Source: Blastococcus haudaquaticus (GTDB lineage Bacteria > Actinomycetota > Actinomycetes > Mycobacteriales > Geodermatophilaceae). Taken from it: 64,000 nucleotides of DNA. Position numbers and translations under genes: made by a program. The stretch lies in contig NZ_OCNK01000007.1 of NCBI RefSeq assembly GCF_900230285.1, positions 1 through 64,000 on the forward strand. The letters are read 5' to 3'. Shown piece by piece: positions 51,556-60,551 of this stretch. The notes beneath the pieces were generated by a model. That model ran no database searches and was not told where the DNA came from. It was given only the letters and a program-made list of their open reading frames with translations. Position 1 is the stretch's first letter, and the number at the start of each line of letters is the position of its first letter.

Positions 51556-53613
51556 ATGGCAGTCGACACCGCGATCACCGAGCTCTTCGACGCAGCACCC
51601 GCCGGTCCCGCCCACCCGCTCGACCCGCTGAGTGGCGCGGAGATCGAGCGCGCCGGCTCGATCGTGCTGGCCAGCGAGTACAGCACCAGCACGCTGCGAT
51701 TCGTGATGATCTCCCTCGCCGAGCCGGCCAAGCCGGCGAGCCTGACCTTCGACCCTGCTGACGCACCACCCCGGCAGGCCTTCGTCGTCGCCTACGACGG
51801 CGCCGAGAAGATGATCTACGAGGGCGTCGTCGACCTCGGCGTCGGCGAGATCGTCGGCTGGACGCCGGTGCCCGGCCGCTTCCCCTCCTACCTCGCCGAG
51901 CACATGGAGGGCGTGGAGAAGGTGGTGGTGGAGGACCCGCGCTGGCAGGAGGCGATGCGCCGGCGAGGCATCACCGACTTCGACCTGGCGATGGTCGACC
52001 CGTGGCCCACCGGCTACTACGGAGCGCAGGACCACTACGACAACGCCCCGCTGCTCTGCCGCCCGCTCACCTTCATGCGGTCGGCCCCGGGCGAGCACGG
52101 GTACGCGCGCCCGGTCGAAGGCGTCATCGTCACCTTCGACCTCGACGCCATGCAGGTCGTCGACGTCGAGGACCACGGCGTCGTCCCGCTGCCCCGCTAC
52201 GCCGGGAACTACGAGGAACGGTTCATGTTCGCCGAGGGCAACCGGCCGGCGTTCACCCAGTTCCGCGACGACCTCAAGCCGATCGAGATCACCCAGCCCG
52301 AGGGGGCCAGCTTCACCGTCGACGGCCACGGAGTGAGCTGGCAGAAGTGGTCGCTGCGGGTGGGCTTCAACCCGCGCGAGGGCCTCGTGCTGCACCAGCT
52401 CAGCTACACCGACCGCGGCGTCGAGCGGCCGATCATGTACCGGGCGGCCCTGTCGGAGATGGTCGTCCCCTACGGCGACACCGCTCCCACCCACTGGAAC
52501 AAGAACGTGTTCGACATGGGCGAGGTCGGGATGGGGCTGATGGCCAACCCGCTCACCCTCGGCTGCGACTGCCTCGGCGAGATCTTCTACTTCGACGGCG
52601 TCGTGAACGACTCGATGGGCAACGCCGTCACCATCCCCAACGCGGTCTGCATGCACGAGGAGGACTACGGCATCGCCTGGAAGCACACCGACTTCCGGAC
52701 CGGCGTCGTCGAGGTCCGCCGCTCGCGCCGGCTGGTCATCTCCTTCATCGCCACCGTCGGCAACTACGAGTACGGCTTCTTCTGGTACCTCTACACCGAC
52801 GGCAACATCGAGTACGAGGTGAAGCTGACCGGTGTCCTCACCACCGGCGCCATCGCCGAGGGCGAGAAGCCCCGGTACGGCAACCTCGTCGCGCCCGGGC
52901 TCTACGGGCCGCACCACCAGCACCACTTCAACGTGCGCATGGACATGTGCATCGACGGTCCGGACAACAGCGTCTACGAGATCGACTCCGTCCCGGAGCC
53001 CGACCCCGCCCTCAACCCCCACTCGAACGCGTGGATCACCCGCGAGACGCTGGTCGAGTCCGAGGCCTCGGGGGGTCGCGACTGGGAGTTCTCGACGGCG
53101 CGGTACTGGAAGGTCGTCAACCCGTCGAAGCTCAACGAGCTGGGCAGCCCGGTCGGCTACAAGCTCATGCCGCGCGACGTGGTCCCCTCGATGCTGCAGG
53201 AGGGTTCGGCCATCTTCGACCGGGCCCGGTTCGTGCAGCACAACCTGTGGGTGACGAGGTACGACCCGGCAGAGCTCTACGCCGCCGGCAACTACCCGTA
53301 CCAGAGCCCGGACGCGCAGGGGCTGCCGGAGTACGTCGCGGACGACGCTCCGCTGGAGGACACCGACGTCGTCCTCTGGTACACCGTCGGCGCGCACCAC
53401 GTCGTCCGGCCCGAGGACTGGCCGGTCATGCCGTGCGCCTACATCGGCTTCATGCTCAAGCCCGTCGGCTTCTTCGACGGCAACCCGGCGCTCGACCTGC
53501 CGCCGAGCGCCGCCGCGTGCCACTGCGCGCCCGGTAGCTGCTCCTGCGCGGGTCACGGGCACGGTGGGCACGGGATGCCGGCGGTGGAGCACGCCGACGC
53601 CGAGCTGAACTGA
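51556..53613 (+). CDS. copper-containing primary amine oxidase with Cys/His-rich tail
   Basis: A 685-aa amine oxidase. The topaquinone precursor is Tyr404 in the motif NYEY; the catalytic-base region is FYFDGVVND; two copper His ligands lie in HHQHHFNV (about 453-457) and the third is expected late, near GAHHVVRPEDWPVMP. It converts primary amines to aldehydes, ammonia and hydrogen peroxide. There is no signal peptide, so it acts in the cytosol. The last 40 residues (CHCAPGSCSCAGHGHGGHG) are Cys/His-rich and not part of the usual enzyme; they may carry copper to the site. It has an AGGAG site upstream and ends at a strong terminator. Confidence 0.92.
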   Translation: MAVDTAITELFDAAPAGPAHPLDPLSGAEIERAGSIVLASEYSTSTLRFVMISLAEPAKPASLTFDPADAPPRQAFVVAYDGAEKMIYEGVVDLGVGEIVGWTPVPGRFPSYLAEHMEGVEKVVVEDPRWQEAMRRRGITDFDLAMVDPWPTGYYGAQDHYDNAPLLCRPLTFMRSAPGEHGYARPVEGVIVTFDLDAMQVVDVEDHGVVPLPRYAGNYEERFMFAEGNRPAFTQFRDDLKPIEITQPEGASFTVDGHGVSWQKWSLRVGFNPREGLVLHQLSYTDRGVERPIMYRAALSEMVVPYGDTAPTHWNKNVFDMGEVGMGLMANPLTLGCDCLGEIFYFDGVVNDSMGNAVTIPNAVCMHEEDYGIAWKHTDFRTGVVEVRRSRRLVISFIATVGNYEYGFFWYLYTDGNIEYEVKLTGVLTTGAIAEGEKPRYGNLVAPGLYGPHHQHHFNVRMDMCIDGPDNSVYEIDSVPEPDPALNPHSNAWITRETLVESEASGGRDWEFSTARYWKVVNPSKLNELGSPVGYKLMPRDVVPSMLQEGSAIFDRARFVQHNLWVTRYDPAELYAAGNYPYQSPDAQGLPEYVADDAPLEDTDVVLWYTVGAHHVVRPEDWPVMPCAYIGFMLKPVGFFDGNPALDLPPSAAACHCAPGSCSCAGHGHGGHGMPAVEHADAELN

Positions 53614-53618
53614 ACGAC

Positions 53619-53651
53619 CGTCCGGCGCCGCTCGCGGGGCGGCGCCGGACG
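53619..53651. terminator. bidirectional terminator
   Basis: A perfect 12-bp inverted repeat, CGTCCGGCGCCG with its complement and a 9-nt loop, lies between the convergent stops of the amine oxidase (53613) and the TIGR03086 gene (53654). It is GC-rich without a T-run, as usual in this group, and could act in both directions. Confidence 0.75.
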
Positions 53652-53653
53652 GG

Positions 53654-54238
53654 TCAGCCGGTGGCCCAGTCCGGGTCGCGGCCGGTCTGACCGAGCACCC
53701 GGTCGAACGCCGGGGCGTCGTCGGGCACCGGCACGACCGGCCCGTAGATCTGGTCGCGCATCTCCGGTGCGCCGGCCGCGAACCCCAGGTTGTAGGCCAG
53801 GCACGCCTGCGCGGTCGCCGGGTCGGCGCGGTACTCCTTCCCGGTCGCGACGGCGAGGTCCCACCCGTGCACCAGCACCTCGTTGATGCCGACCAGACCG
53901 ACGTCGGCGGCCGGCATCTCCATCCCGGCGATGGTCGTCATCCCGTCCCACGCGTCCGCGTCCCGCCAGGCGGTGGCGAGGGCCTCGAGCTGGGCCGGCA
54001 ACCGGGTGCGCCAGTCCGGGACGAGGTTCGCGGCGTCCGGCTCCTGCCCGCCGGTCCCCTCGGCCTTCTCCGCTGCCCGGCGGAACGCGACCGTGAGGCC
54101 GACCAGGTGGTCGAGCAGGGCGGCCACGTTCATGCCGGTGCACGGCGTCGGGTGGCACAACTGGTCCTCGCGGACACCCGCCACGATGCGGGTGACCTCG
54201 GCGGTCTGCGGGCCGAGGTCGAGGGTCGTCGTCTGCAT
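53654..54238 (-). CDS. TIGR03086 family metal-binding protein (DinB/MDMPI-like)
   Basis: A 194-aa four-helix protein of the TIGR03086 family within the DinB/mycothiol-dependent maleylpyruvate isomerase fold. The metal-binding His residues are seen in LLDHLVGLTVAF and EVLVHGWDLAVATG, and a short PTPCTGMNV segment is typical of the family. It may use mycothiol or bind a metal; no substrate is known. ATG at 54238. Confidence 0.82.
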   Translation of the reverse strand: MQTTTLDLGPQTAEVTRIVAGVREDQLCHPTPCTGMNVAALLDHLVGLTVAFRRAAEKAEGTGGQEPDAANLVPDWRTRLPAQLEALATAWRDADAWDGMTTIAGMEMPAADVGLVGINEVLVHGWDLAVATGKEYRADPATAQACLAYNLGFAAGAPEMRDQIYGPVVPVPDDAPAFDRVLGQTGRDPDWATG

Positions 54239-54288
54239 GCCTGCTACGACCGGGTGGCGCTCGCGAACTCATCGGGCAAGCTGCCGGG

Positions 54289-54708
54289 GTGAGCGATGCC
54301 TTCGACCTCCAGCGGTTCCTCGACGCGCAGGCCCAGACCTACGACCAGGCGCTCGCCGAGCTGCGCGCTGGCCAGAAGCGCACGCACTGGATGTGGTTCG
54401 TCTTCCCCCAGGTCGCCGGACTCGCCCGCAGCGGGATGGCCCAGCGGTTCGCGATCTCGGGCCTGGCGGAGGCCCGCGCCTACCTGGCCCACCCGACGCT
54501 GGGGCGGCGGCTGGTCGAGTGCGCCCGTGCCCTCACCGCCCTGGACACCACCGACGCCGACAGGGTCTTCGGGCCGGTCGACGCCCAGAAGCTCCGCTCG
54601 TCGATGACGCTCTTCGCCCATGCCGGACCGGACGTGCCGGTGTTCCGCGAGGTCCTCGACCACTGGTTCGGCGGCGCCGAGGACGACGCCACGACCAGCC
54701 GCCTCTGA
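54289..54708 (+). CDS. DUF1810 domain-containing protein
   Basis: A 139-aa protein matching DUF1810 across its length: DLQRFLDAQAQTYDQALAEL, KRTHWMWFVFPQVAGL, YLAHPTLGRRLVECARAL and KLRSSMTLFAHAGP. It is a small cytosolic calpastatin-like domain protein of unknown role. GTG start; divergent from the TIGR03086 gene and convergent with the next GGDEF-EAL gene, whose stop is 17 bp away. Confidence 0.88.
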   Translation: MSDAFDLQRFLDAQAQTYDQALAELRAGQKRTHWMWFVFPQVAGLARSGMAQRFAISGLAEARAYLAHPTLGRRLVECARALTALDTTDADRVFGPVDAQKLRSSMTLFAHAGPDVPVFREVLDHWFGGAEDDATTSRL

Positions 54709-54724
54709 TCGAAGGCGCCGCTGA

Positions 54725-56545
54725 TCAGACGGGAAGGAGAGCCGAGGGAGCCCGCGCCTCGGACAGCGGTGCGGCCCGCGAGAACAACCAGCCCTGGGCG
54801 TACTGGCACCCCATGGCCAGCAGCGCGTCCCGCTGCTCCAGGGTCTCCACGCCCTCGGCGGTGACGGCGATGCCGGTGCTGGCCGCGAAGTCGACGAGCA
54901 TCTGCACCAGGGCCCGGTCGCGGTCGTCGGTGAGGATCCGCTGCACGTAGGAGCGGTCGATCTTGAGCCCGTCGGCGTGCACCTCGCGCAGGTGCCGGAG
55001 CGACGTGCCGCCCGCGCCGACGTCGTCCAGGGTGACCTTGAAGCCGGCCTCGCTGAGCCGGTCGAGGGCCTCGGTGGCCGCACCCAGCTGGTCCACCAGG
55101 AGCTGCTCGGGCACCTCGACGCGGACCAGGCCGGGCTCGAGGTTCGCCGCGGCCGCGGCGGCCCGCAGGACGTCGTCCAGCCCGGCCGAGAGCAGCCGGT
55201 CGGTGCTCACGTTGACGTTCAGCGCCACCGGCCGGTCGCGGCCGGCCGCCGCCTCGGCATGCATCCAGGCGGCGAAGTCGGAGGTCGCCGTGCGCAGGAC
55301 CCAGTCGTCGAGGGCGACCAGCTGGCCGGCCCGCTGCGCGGCGGGGAGGAAGGCGTCGGGGGTGAGCAGCCCGAGCCGCGGGTGCTGCCACCGGACGAGC
55401 GCTTCGAGGCTGGCCAGCCGGCCGTCCCGCAGCGCCACGATCGGCTGGTAGAGGAGCCGGAACTCGCCCCGGGCGATGGCGGCCTCGATGGAGGTGTCCA
55501 GCAGCGGGTCGGCGTGGGCGGAGGTGGCGACGACGACCGGTCCGACCACGACGTCGCCACCGTCCCGCTTGCCCCGGTACATCGCGAGGTCGGCGGCACG
55601 GACGAGCGCCCGCGCGTCGATGGGGCCGCCGGCCGTGACGGCCACGCCCACGCTGACCCGCACCCGCTGCTGCACCGCGTCGTCGCGCCGGAGACCGGCG
55701 ACGGCCTCGTGCATCCGGGTCGCGACCCGCTCGGCGAGGGTGGTGTCGACCTCCGCGCCCGGACCGGTCTCCACGTCCAGGCAGACGGCGAACTCGTCGC
55801 CGCCGAGGCGGGCGACCAGGTCGACCGGCCGGGCGGCGTCGATGAGCGCCGCGGCCACCTCGTTCAGGAGAGCGTCACCGCGGTCGTGTCCCAGGGTGTC
55901 GTTGACGCTCTTGAAGCCGTCGACGTCCAGGTAGAGGACGGCGGTCTGGTGGCCGGGCTGCGTGGCGCTGCGGCGGCAGGACTCCTCGACCCGGCCGAAG
56001 AACGCCTCACGGTTGGCCAGCCCGGTCAGCGGGTCGCGCAGGGCCTGGTTGGCGAGGTCGCGCGCGACCGCCGACAGGAGCACCGGCATCGGGACGGCGC
56101 GCACGCTGCCCGCCGCTTGCACGAGCACGTGGTCCTGGACGTGCTCGGGCGATCGGGTGATGGCCCGGCTCGACGCCTCGACGACCGTCGTCTCCGGCGT
56201 CAGCGTCAGCGCGTCCCACTGGGCCACGTCGGCCAGCAGCCGGCGACCGTAGAGCGAGCGGCCGTAGCCGTAGGGGCCGCTCATCAGCGCCTCGAACCGG
56301 CCGCGCTCGACGAGCCCGACGACGCCGTCCAGATGCGGGTGCCGGACAACGGCGCAGGAGCCCCCGGCGGTCCGGCCGAACAGCCGGTCGAGGTCCTCGC
56401 ACGTGCTCGTGCCCGGCAGGATCGGCACCTCGACGGCGAGGTCGCCCACCGTCAGCTGCGCCTCGTTCGCGTCCCGGAGCGAGCGCAGCCCGCCGTCCAG
56501 CATCGCCATGACCATGATCGTGTCGTCGTCGTCCGTGGCGGACAT
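54725..56545 (-). CDS. CBS-GGDEF-EAL cyclic-di-GMP signalling protein
   Basis: A 606-aa soluble protein. Residues 30-165 resemble a pair of CBS domains (VGDLAVEVPILPG, DGVVGLVERGRFEALMSG), which commonly bind adenine nucleotides. The GGDEF domain (about 170-325) is intact (ARLGGDEFAVCL). The EAL domain (about 345-595) keeps EALVRW, NVNVST, LKIDRS and AEGVET, but the ExTE motif reads EVPE and loop 6 reads DDVGAGG instead of DDFGTGYSS. Cyclase activity is expected; phosphodiesterase activity may be reduced. ATG start at 56545. Confidence 0.85.
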   Translation of the reverse strand: MSATDDDDTIMVMAMLDGGLRSLRDANEAQLTVGDLAVEVPILPGTSTCEDLDRLFGRTAGGSCAVVRHPHLDGVVGLVERGRFEALMSGPYGYGRSLYGRRLLADVAQWDALTLTPETTVVEASSRAITRSPEHVQDHVLVQAAGSVRAVPMPVLLSAVARDLANQALRDPLTGLANREAFFGRVEESCRRSATQPGHQTAVLYLDVDGFKSVNDTLGHDRGDALLNEVAAALIDAARPVDLVARLGGDEFAVCLDVETGPGAEVDTTLAERVATRMHEAVAGLRRDDAVQQRVRVSVGVAVTAGGPIDARALVRAADLAMYRGKRDGGDVVVGPVVVATSAHADPLLDTSIEAAIARGEFRLLYQPIVALRDGRLASLEALVRWQHPRLGLLTPDAFLPAAQRAGQLVALDDWVLRTATSDFAAWMHAEAAAGRDRPVALNVNVSTDRLLSAGLDDVLRAAAAAANLEPGLVRVEVPEQLLVDQLGAATEALDRLSEAGFKVTLDDVGAGGTSLRHLREVHADGLKIDRSYVQRILTDDRDRALVQMLVDFAASTGIAVTAEGVETLEQRDALLAMGCQYAQGWLFSRAAPLSEARAPSALLPV

Positions 56546-56718
56546 CCGTAGCTCTGACCTGGACGTTCACCCCGAGGAGGGGGCTCGGCCGTGGCCCACG
56601 CCACACCCCGACGTTCCGGCCGGGTCCCCCGAGTTCCGGGACAGCTGTACCTGTCGGCCGGGACGCGCCTCTCCCTAGCGTCGAACGCGTCCGCACACAC
56701 CGAAGCCAGAGGTGCCCG

Positions 56719-57441
56719 ATGACCGCCGCCACCCTCACCCGCCCCCGCCCGTCGACGGAGGAGGCGCCGCGCCACTCCCCCGCCGTCGCCTACCAGCGGG
56801 TGCTGCACCAGGCGGTGCGTCGGGAGTTCCGGCTGCTGGCCGAGCTGGCGAGCTGGGCGCCGGCCGACGACGCGTGCCGCACCGCCGACCTCACCGGGCA
56901 CGCGGACCTCCTGGCCCGGATCCTCCTGCAGCACCACGCGACCGAGCGGGAGCTCCTCTGGCCGGCCCTGTTCCGCGGCCTGCCGGCACGGGAGCAGGAC
57001 GGCGCCCGGGACACCCTCGCCTACTGGACCAGCCGGGCGGCGCTGCTGGACCACATGCTGCGCGACCTCTCCACCACCGCCCGGCAGTGGGCGGTCGCCG
57101 AGACCATCGGCGCGCGCAACGCCTTCGCCCGTGCCTGCACCCGGCTCGCGTCGACGATCGACGCCCACCTCGCCGAGGAGGAGCGGGAGCTGCACCCGCT
57201 GCTGGCGCGCTACCTCACCGACACCGAGTGGACGGCGGTCAGCCGGGCGGCGACGACGGATCTCACCGGGCGCGAGCAGCTGCTCCTCGTCGGCCTGGCG
57301 CTCGAGGACGCCTGCGCCATCGACCGGGCCCGCCTCATGGCCGGCCTCGCCCCGGCCACCCGGACCGCCTGGCGCATCGTCGGCCGGCGCAACTACCGCG
57401 CGTTCGTCGTGCGCCTGCGGGGAGCCCCGCCGGCGGCCTGA
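56719..57441 (+). CDS. hemerythrin domain-containing protein
   Basis: A 240-aa protein with a hemerythrin-like four-helix bundle. Candidate diiron ligands are spaced as expected: VLHQAVRREFRLL, LLQHHATERELLWP, LLDHMLRDL and DAHLAEEERELHP. The C-terminal 60 residues are helical and basic. Such proteins bind oxygen or NO at a diiron site and act as sensors or stress factors. A similar protein is encoded on the opposite strand beyond the regulator gene that starts 20 bp downstream. Confidence 0.82.
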   Translation: MTAATLTRPRPSTEEAPRHSPAVAYQRVLHQAVRREFRLLAELASWAPADDACRTADLTGHADLLARILLQHHATERELLWPALFRGLPAREQDGARDTLAYWTSRAALLDHMLRDLSTTARQWAVAETIGARNAFARACTRLASTIDAHLAEEERELHPLLARYLTDTEWTAVSRAATTDLTGREQLLLVGLALEDACAIDRARLMAGLAPATRTAWRIVGRRNYRAFVVRLRGAPPAA

Positions 57442-57460
57442 GCCCGCTACGTTGCTGCCG

Positions 57461-59746
57461 GTGAGCGAGGGTCCCGGCGAGTTCGCGGAGCTGCTGCGGC
57501 GCGTCCGCGAGCGCGCGGCGCTCACCCAGGAGGAGCTCGCCGCCCGCGCCGGCCTCACCGGCAAGGCGGTCGGAGCGCTGGAGCGGGGCGAGCGCCGACG
57601 CCCCTATCCGCACACCCTGCGCGCCCTGGCCGACGCCCTCGGGCTGGACGACGACGAGCGGGCGGCGTTGTCGGCCGCCGCCCGTCCTGCTCCCGGGCCC
57701 GCCGTCGCGCCACCGCGGCTGCCCGCGCCGGCCACCCCGCTCATCGGCCGCGACGCCGAGCGCGCGGAGATCGTGGGGCTGCTCCGGTCGGGCGCCGGCC
57801 GGCTGGTCACCCTCACCGGACCCGGCGGGGTCGGCAAGACCAGCCTCGCCATGGACGTCGCGCGCAGCCTCGCCGCCGACTTCCCCGACGGCGTCGCGGT
57901 CGTCGAGCTGGCCCCGGTGCGGGAGGCCCGCCTGGCGCTGCCCGCCGTCGCCCGCGCGCTCGGGGCACCGGCGCTCGCCGCTCCCCTGCTCGACGCACTG
58001 ACGATGTTCGTCGGCACCCGCCGGCAGCTCGTCGTCCTCGACAACGTGGAGCACGTGCTCGACGCCGCCCCCGACGTGGCGGAACTGCTGGCCCGCTGCC
58101 CCGGGCTCGTCGTACTGGCCACCAGCCGGGCGGCGCTGCGGGTGCGCGCCGAGCTGGAGCGGCCGCTCGACCCGCTCCCACTGCCCCGCAGCAGTGCCGC
58201 CGCGGCCGTCTCGGCCTCGCCCGCTGTCCAGGTCTTCCTCGACCGGGCACGCGCGGCGGGCCGGCCGATCGCCGTCACCGACGCCACCGCGGCCGACGTC
58301 GCGGCCATCTGCCGCCGGCTCGACGGGTTGCCGCTCGCGCTGGAGCTCGCCGCCGCGCACGCCCGCTTCCTCACCCCCGCCGCGCTGCTCGGCCGGCTGG
58401 ACTCCGCCGTCAGCTCACCGCTCAGCCGCGACCTCCCGCCGCGCCAGCGCACGATGCGGTCGACCCTCGACTGGAGCCACGACCTGCTGACCGCCGACGA
58501 GCAACGCCTGCTGCGGCGGTTGTCCGTGTTCGCCGGCAGCTTCTCGCTGGACGCCGCCCAGCACGTGGCCGGGGCCGATGACGTCGTCCCCGTGCTGGTC
58601 GGCCTGGCCGAGCAGTCGCTGGTCCTGCCGCAGGACGACCCGGAGCCCCGCTTCCGGATGCTGGAGCCGATCCGCCAGTACGCCGCCGGCCGGCTCGCGG
58701 AGTCGGGCGAGGCCGATGCCGTGGCCGATGCGGCGGCCGCGTTCTTCGCCGGCCTGGCCGCGGACGCCCGGAGCCCGTTGCGCACCGCCGACCAGGCCGA
58801 GTGGCTGGACCGGCTCGACCGCGACCACGACAACCTCACCGCCACCATGCGCCGGCTCGCCGGGCACGACCCCGCAGCGGCGGCCCGGATCGGCGCCGAC
58901 ACCTGGTTGTACTGGGCGCTGCGCGGCCACGCGGTGGAGGCCATCGGCTCGGTGGCGGGCATCGCCGCCGAACCGTCGGACGACGGCACGCGCGCCGCGC
59001 TCCACCTGACGCTGGCCGGTCTCCGGTTCGCCTCGGGCGACGTCCCCGGGACGGCGTCCGCGGCGCGGGCCGCCGCCGACGCAGCGCGCCGGGTGGCTGC
59101 CGCTGACCACCTCGCCGAGGCCCTGGTCCTCGCCGCCTCGGCGTCGGCGTTCCTGGGCGAGCTGGCCCGGGCGGAGCGTGACCTCGCCGAGGTCCGCGAG
59201 CTCGCCGGGACCGAGTCGTGGGCCGGCGCGCACACGGCGCTGGCCGAGAGCCAGCTGCGGTTCCAGGCCGGCGACGGCGAGGGCGCGGTCGCCGCGCTCG
59301 GCGAGGCGGAGCGGCTCGCCCGCGAGCTGGGCAACCCGTTCAGCCTCGCCACCGTGCTCAACGTGCGGGCGAGCTTCGCCCTGGCGGCCGACGACGACCG
59401 GACGGCGCTGGACACGTGGACGGAGTCCGCGGTGCTCGCGGCCGAGGTACGGACCACGTGGACCCTCGTCTACACGGTGCCGGGGCTCGCCGTCGTCGCT
59501 GCCCGCCGGGGCCTTCCCGAGCTCGCCGCGGAGCTGTTCGCGGCCGGGTCGGCCACCGCGGAGGCGGGGTCGGTGGCGGTCACCTTCCCGCCCGACCTGG
59601 CGGTGGCCGCGCACTGGCTGGCGGTGGTGCGCGAGGAGCTGGGCGAGGACGCCTTCCGGCGAGCCTGGGAACGCGGGCGCGGGGTGCGCCCGGAGGACGT
59701 CCCCGGGCTCGCCGCGCGGATCAGCGACCGTTCCGGACCCGGCTGA
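57461..59746 (+). CDS. HTH (Xre-type) regulator with NB-ARC ATPase and TPR-like region
   Basis: A 761-aa regulator. An N-terminal helix-turn-helix (LTQEELAARAGLTGKAVGALE, residues 20-40) is followed by an AAA/NB-ARC-like ATPase with Walker A TLTGPGGVGKTS (about 119-130), Walker B LVVLDNVEHVLD and GLPLALELAAAHAR, then a winged-helix and a TPR-like helical repeat part from about 430. This is the architecture of the large ATP-dependent transcriptional regulators abundant in Actinobacteria. GTG start 20 bp after a hemerythrin gene, so the two are probably co-transcribed. The last 26 bp overlap the convergent second hemerythrin gene. Confidence 0.85.
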   Translation: MSEGPGEFAELLRRVRERAALTQEELAARAGLTGKAVGALERGERRRPYPHTLRALADALGLDDDERAALSAAARPAPGPAVAPPRLPAPATPLIGRDAERAEIVGLLRSGAGRLVTLTGPGGVGKTSLAMDVARSLAADFPDGVAVVELAPVREARLALPAVARALGAPALAAPLLDALTMFVGTRRQLVVLDNVEHVLDAAPDVAELLARCPGLVVLATSRAALRVRAELERPLDPLPLPRSSAAAAVSASPAVQVFLDRARAAGRPIAVTDATAADVAAICRRLDGLPLALELAAAHARFLTPAALLGRLDSAVSSPLSRDLPPRQRTMRSTLDWSHDLLTADEQRLLRRLSVFAGSFSLDAAQHVAGADDVVPVLVGLAEQSLVLPQDDPEPRFRMLEPIRQYAAGRLAESGEADAVADAAAAFFAGLAADARSPLRTADQAEWLDRLDRDHDNLTATMRRLAGHDPAAAARIGADTWLYWALRGHAVEAIGSVAGIAAEPSDDGTRAALHLTLAGLRFASGDVPGTASAARAAADAARRVAAADHLAEALVLAASASAFLGELARAERDLAEVRELAGTESWAGAHTALAESQLRFQAGDGEGAVAALGEAERLARELGNPFSLATVLNVRASFALAADDDRTALDTWTESAVLAAEVRTTWTLVYTVPGLAVVAARRGLPELAAELFAAGSATAEAGSVAVTFPPDLAVAAHWLAVVREELGEDAFRRAWERGRGVRPEDVPGLAARISDRSGPG

Positions 59747-60398
59747 TGTAGCGCTCGTACCGGCGGGCCAGGACGGTCCGCAGCAGGAACCGCACCGGGG
59801 GCGGGACGACGGACAGCATGTGCGCCCTCTCCTCCGGGGTCGCCTCCTCGGTGACGGCACCGAAGAGGATCGGCATCTCGCTCAGCCGCGTCTCCTTCAT
59901 GCCGTGCTCGCCGAGCTGGTTCCACTCGTCCTGGGTGACGTGCCGGGCGGCCAGCGGGAGGATCTCGCGCTCCTCGTCGGCCAGGTGCTCGAGCAGTGCC
60001 TCGCGCAACTCGTCGAACGCCGTCGCCACCTCCTCGGTGACCGCCGGACGCGCCTCTGCCTCCCACCGCTGCAGGGCCGGGCCGATGCGCTCGATGGCGT
60101 CGTGCACCCGCTCGTGCTGGGCCTCCATGCGGTGGACCAGCTCGGCGTCGGGGGCGCACCGGTCGAGCAGCTTGGGCCAGAGGAGCAGGTCCTCGCTGGT
60201 GTGGTGGCCGTGCAGGCCCCGGAGGAGGAGCCGGCCGTGCCCGGCGAGGACGGCGGCCCGGGCGGTGTCGCCGGCGGGGACAGCGCGCACGAGCTCGGGC
60301 AGCATCCGGAACTCGCGGCGGAAGACGCGGTGGACGACGACCATGTCGTGGACGTCGGTGAGGGTGGCGGTGGGGGTCGTGCTCGGGGTCTCGGTCAT
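59721..60398 (-). CDS. hemerythrin domain-containing protein
   Basis: A 225-aa hemerythrin-like protein with ligand candidates in VVHRVFRREFRMLPEL, GLHGHHTSEDLLLWP, EAQHERVHDAI and EHLADEEREILPL. It shares the layout of the protein at 56719-57441, including a basic C-terminus (RRYERYISRVRNGR). ATG at 60398 is used. Its 3' end overlaps that of the regulator gene by 26 bp on the other strand, so antisense effects are possible. Confidence 0.82.
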   Translation of the reverse strand: MTETPSTTPTATLTDVHDMVVVHRVFRREFRMLPELVRAVPAGDTARAAVLAGHGRLLLRGLHGHHTSEDLLLWPKLLDRCAPDAELVHRMEAQHERVHDAIERIGPALQRWEAEARPAVTEEVATAFDELREALLEHLADEEREILPLAARHVTQDEWNQLGEHGMKETRLSEMPILFGAVTEEATPEERAHMLSVVPPPVRFLLRTVLARRYERYISRVRNGR

Positions 60399-60551
60399 GG
60401 CATCGAGCCTGGTGGGGGCGGCCGAGGCAGCACACCCACACGGCACCCACACCGCCCCCACGGTTGCTCCCGGTGCTGGCGCGCGAGTGTGCGGCTGCCG
60501 GGCGCTCGAGACGGCTGAGGCCTCGGTTTCCGCACACTCGCGCGTGGAGCC

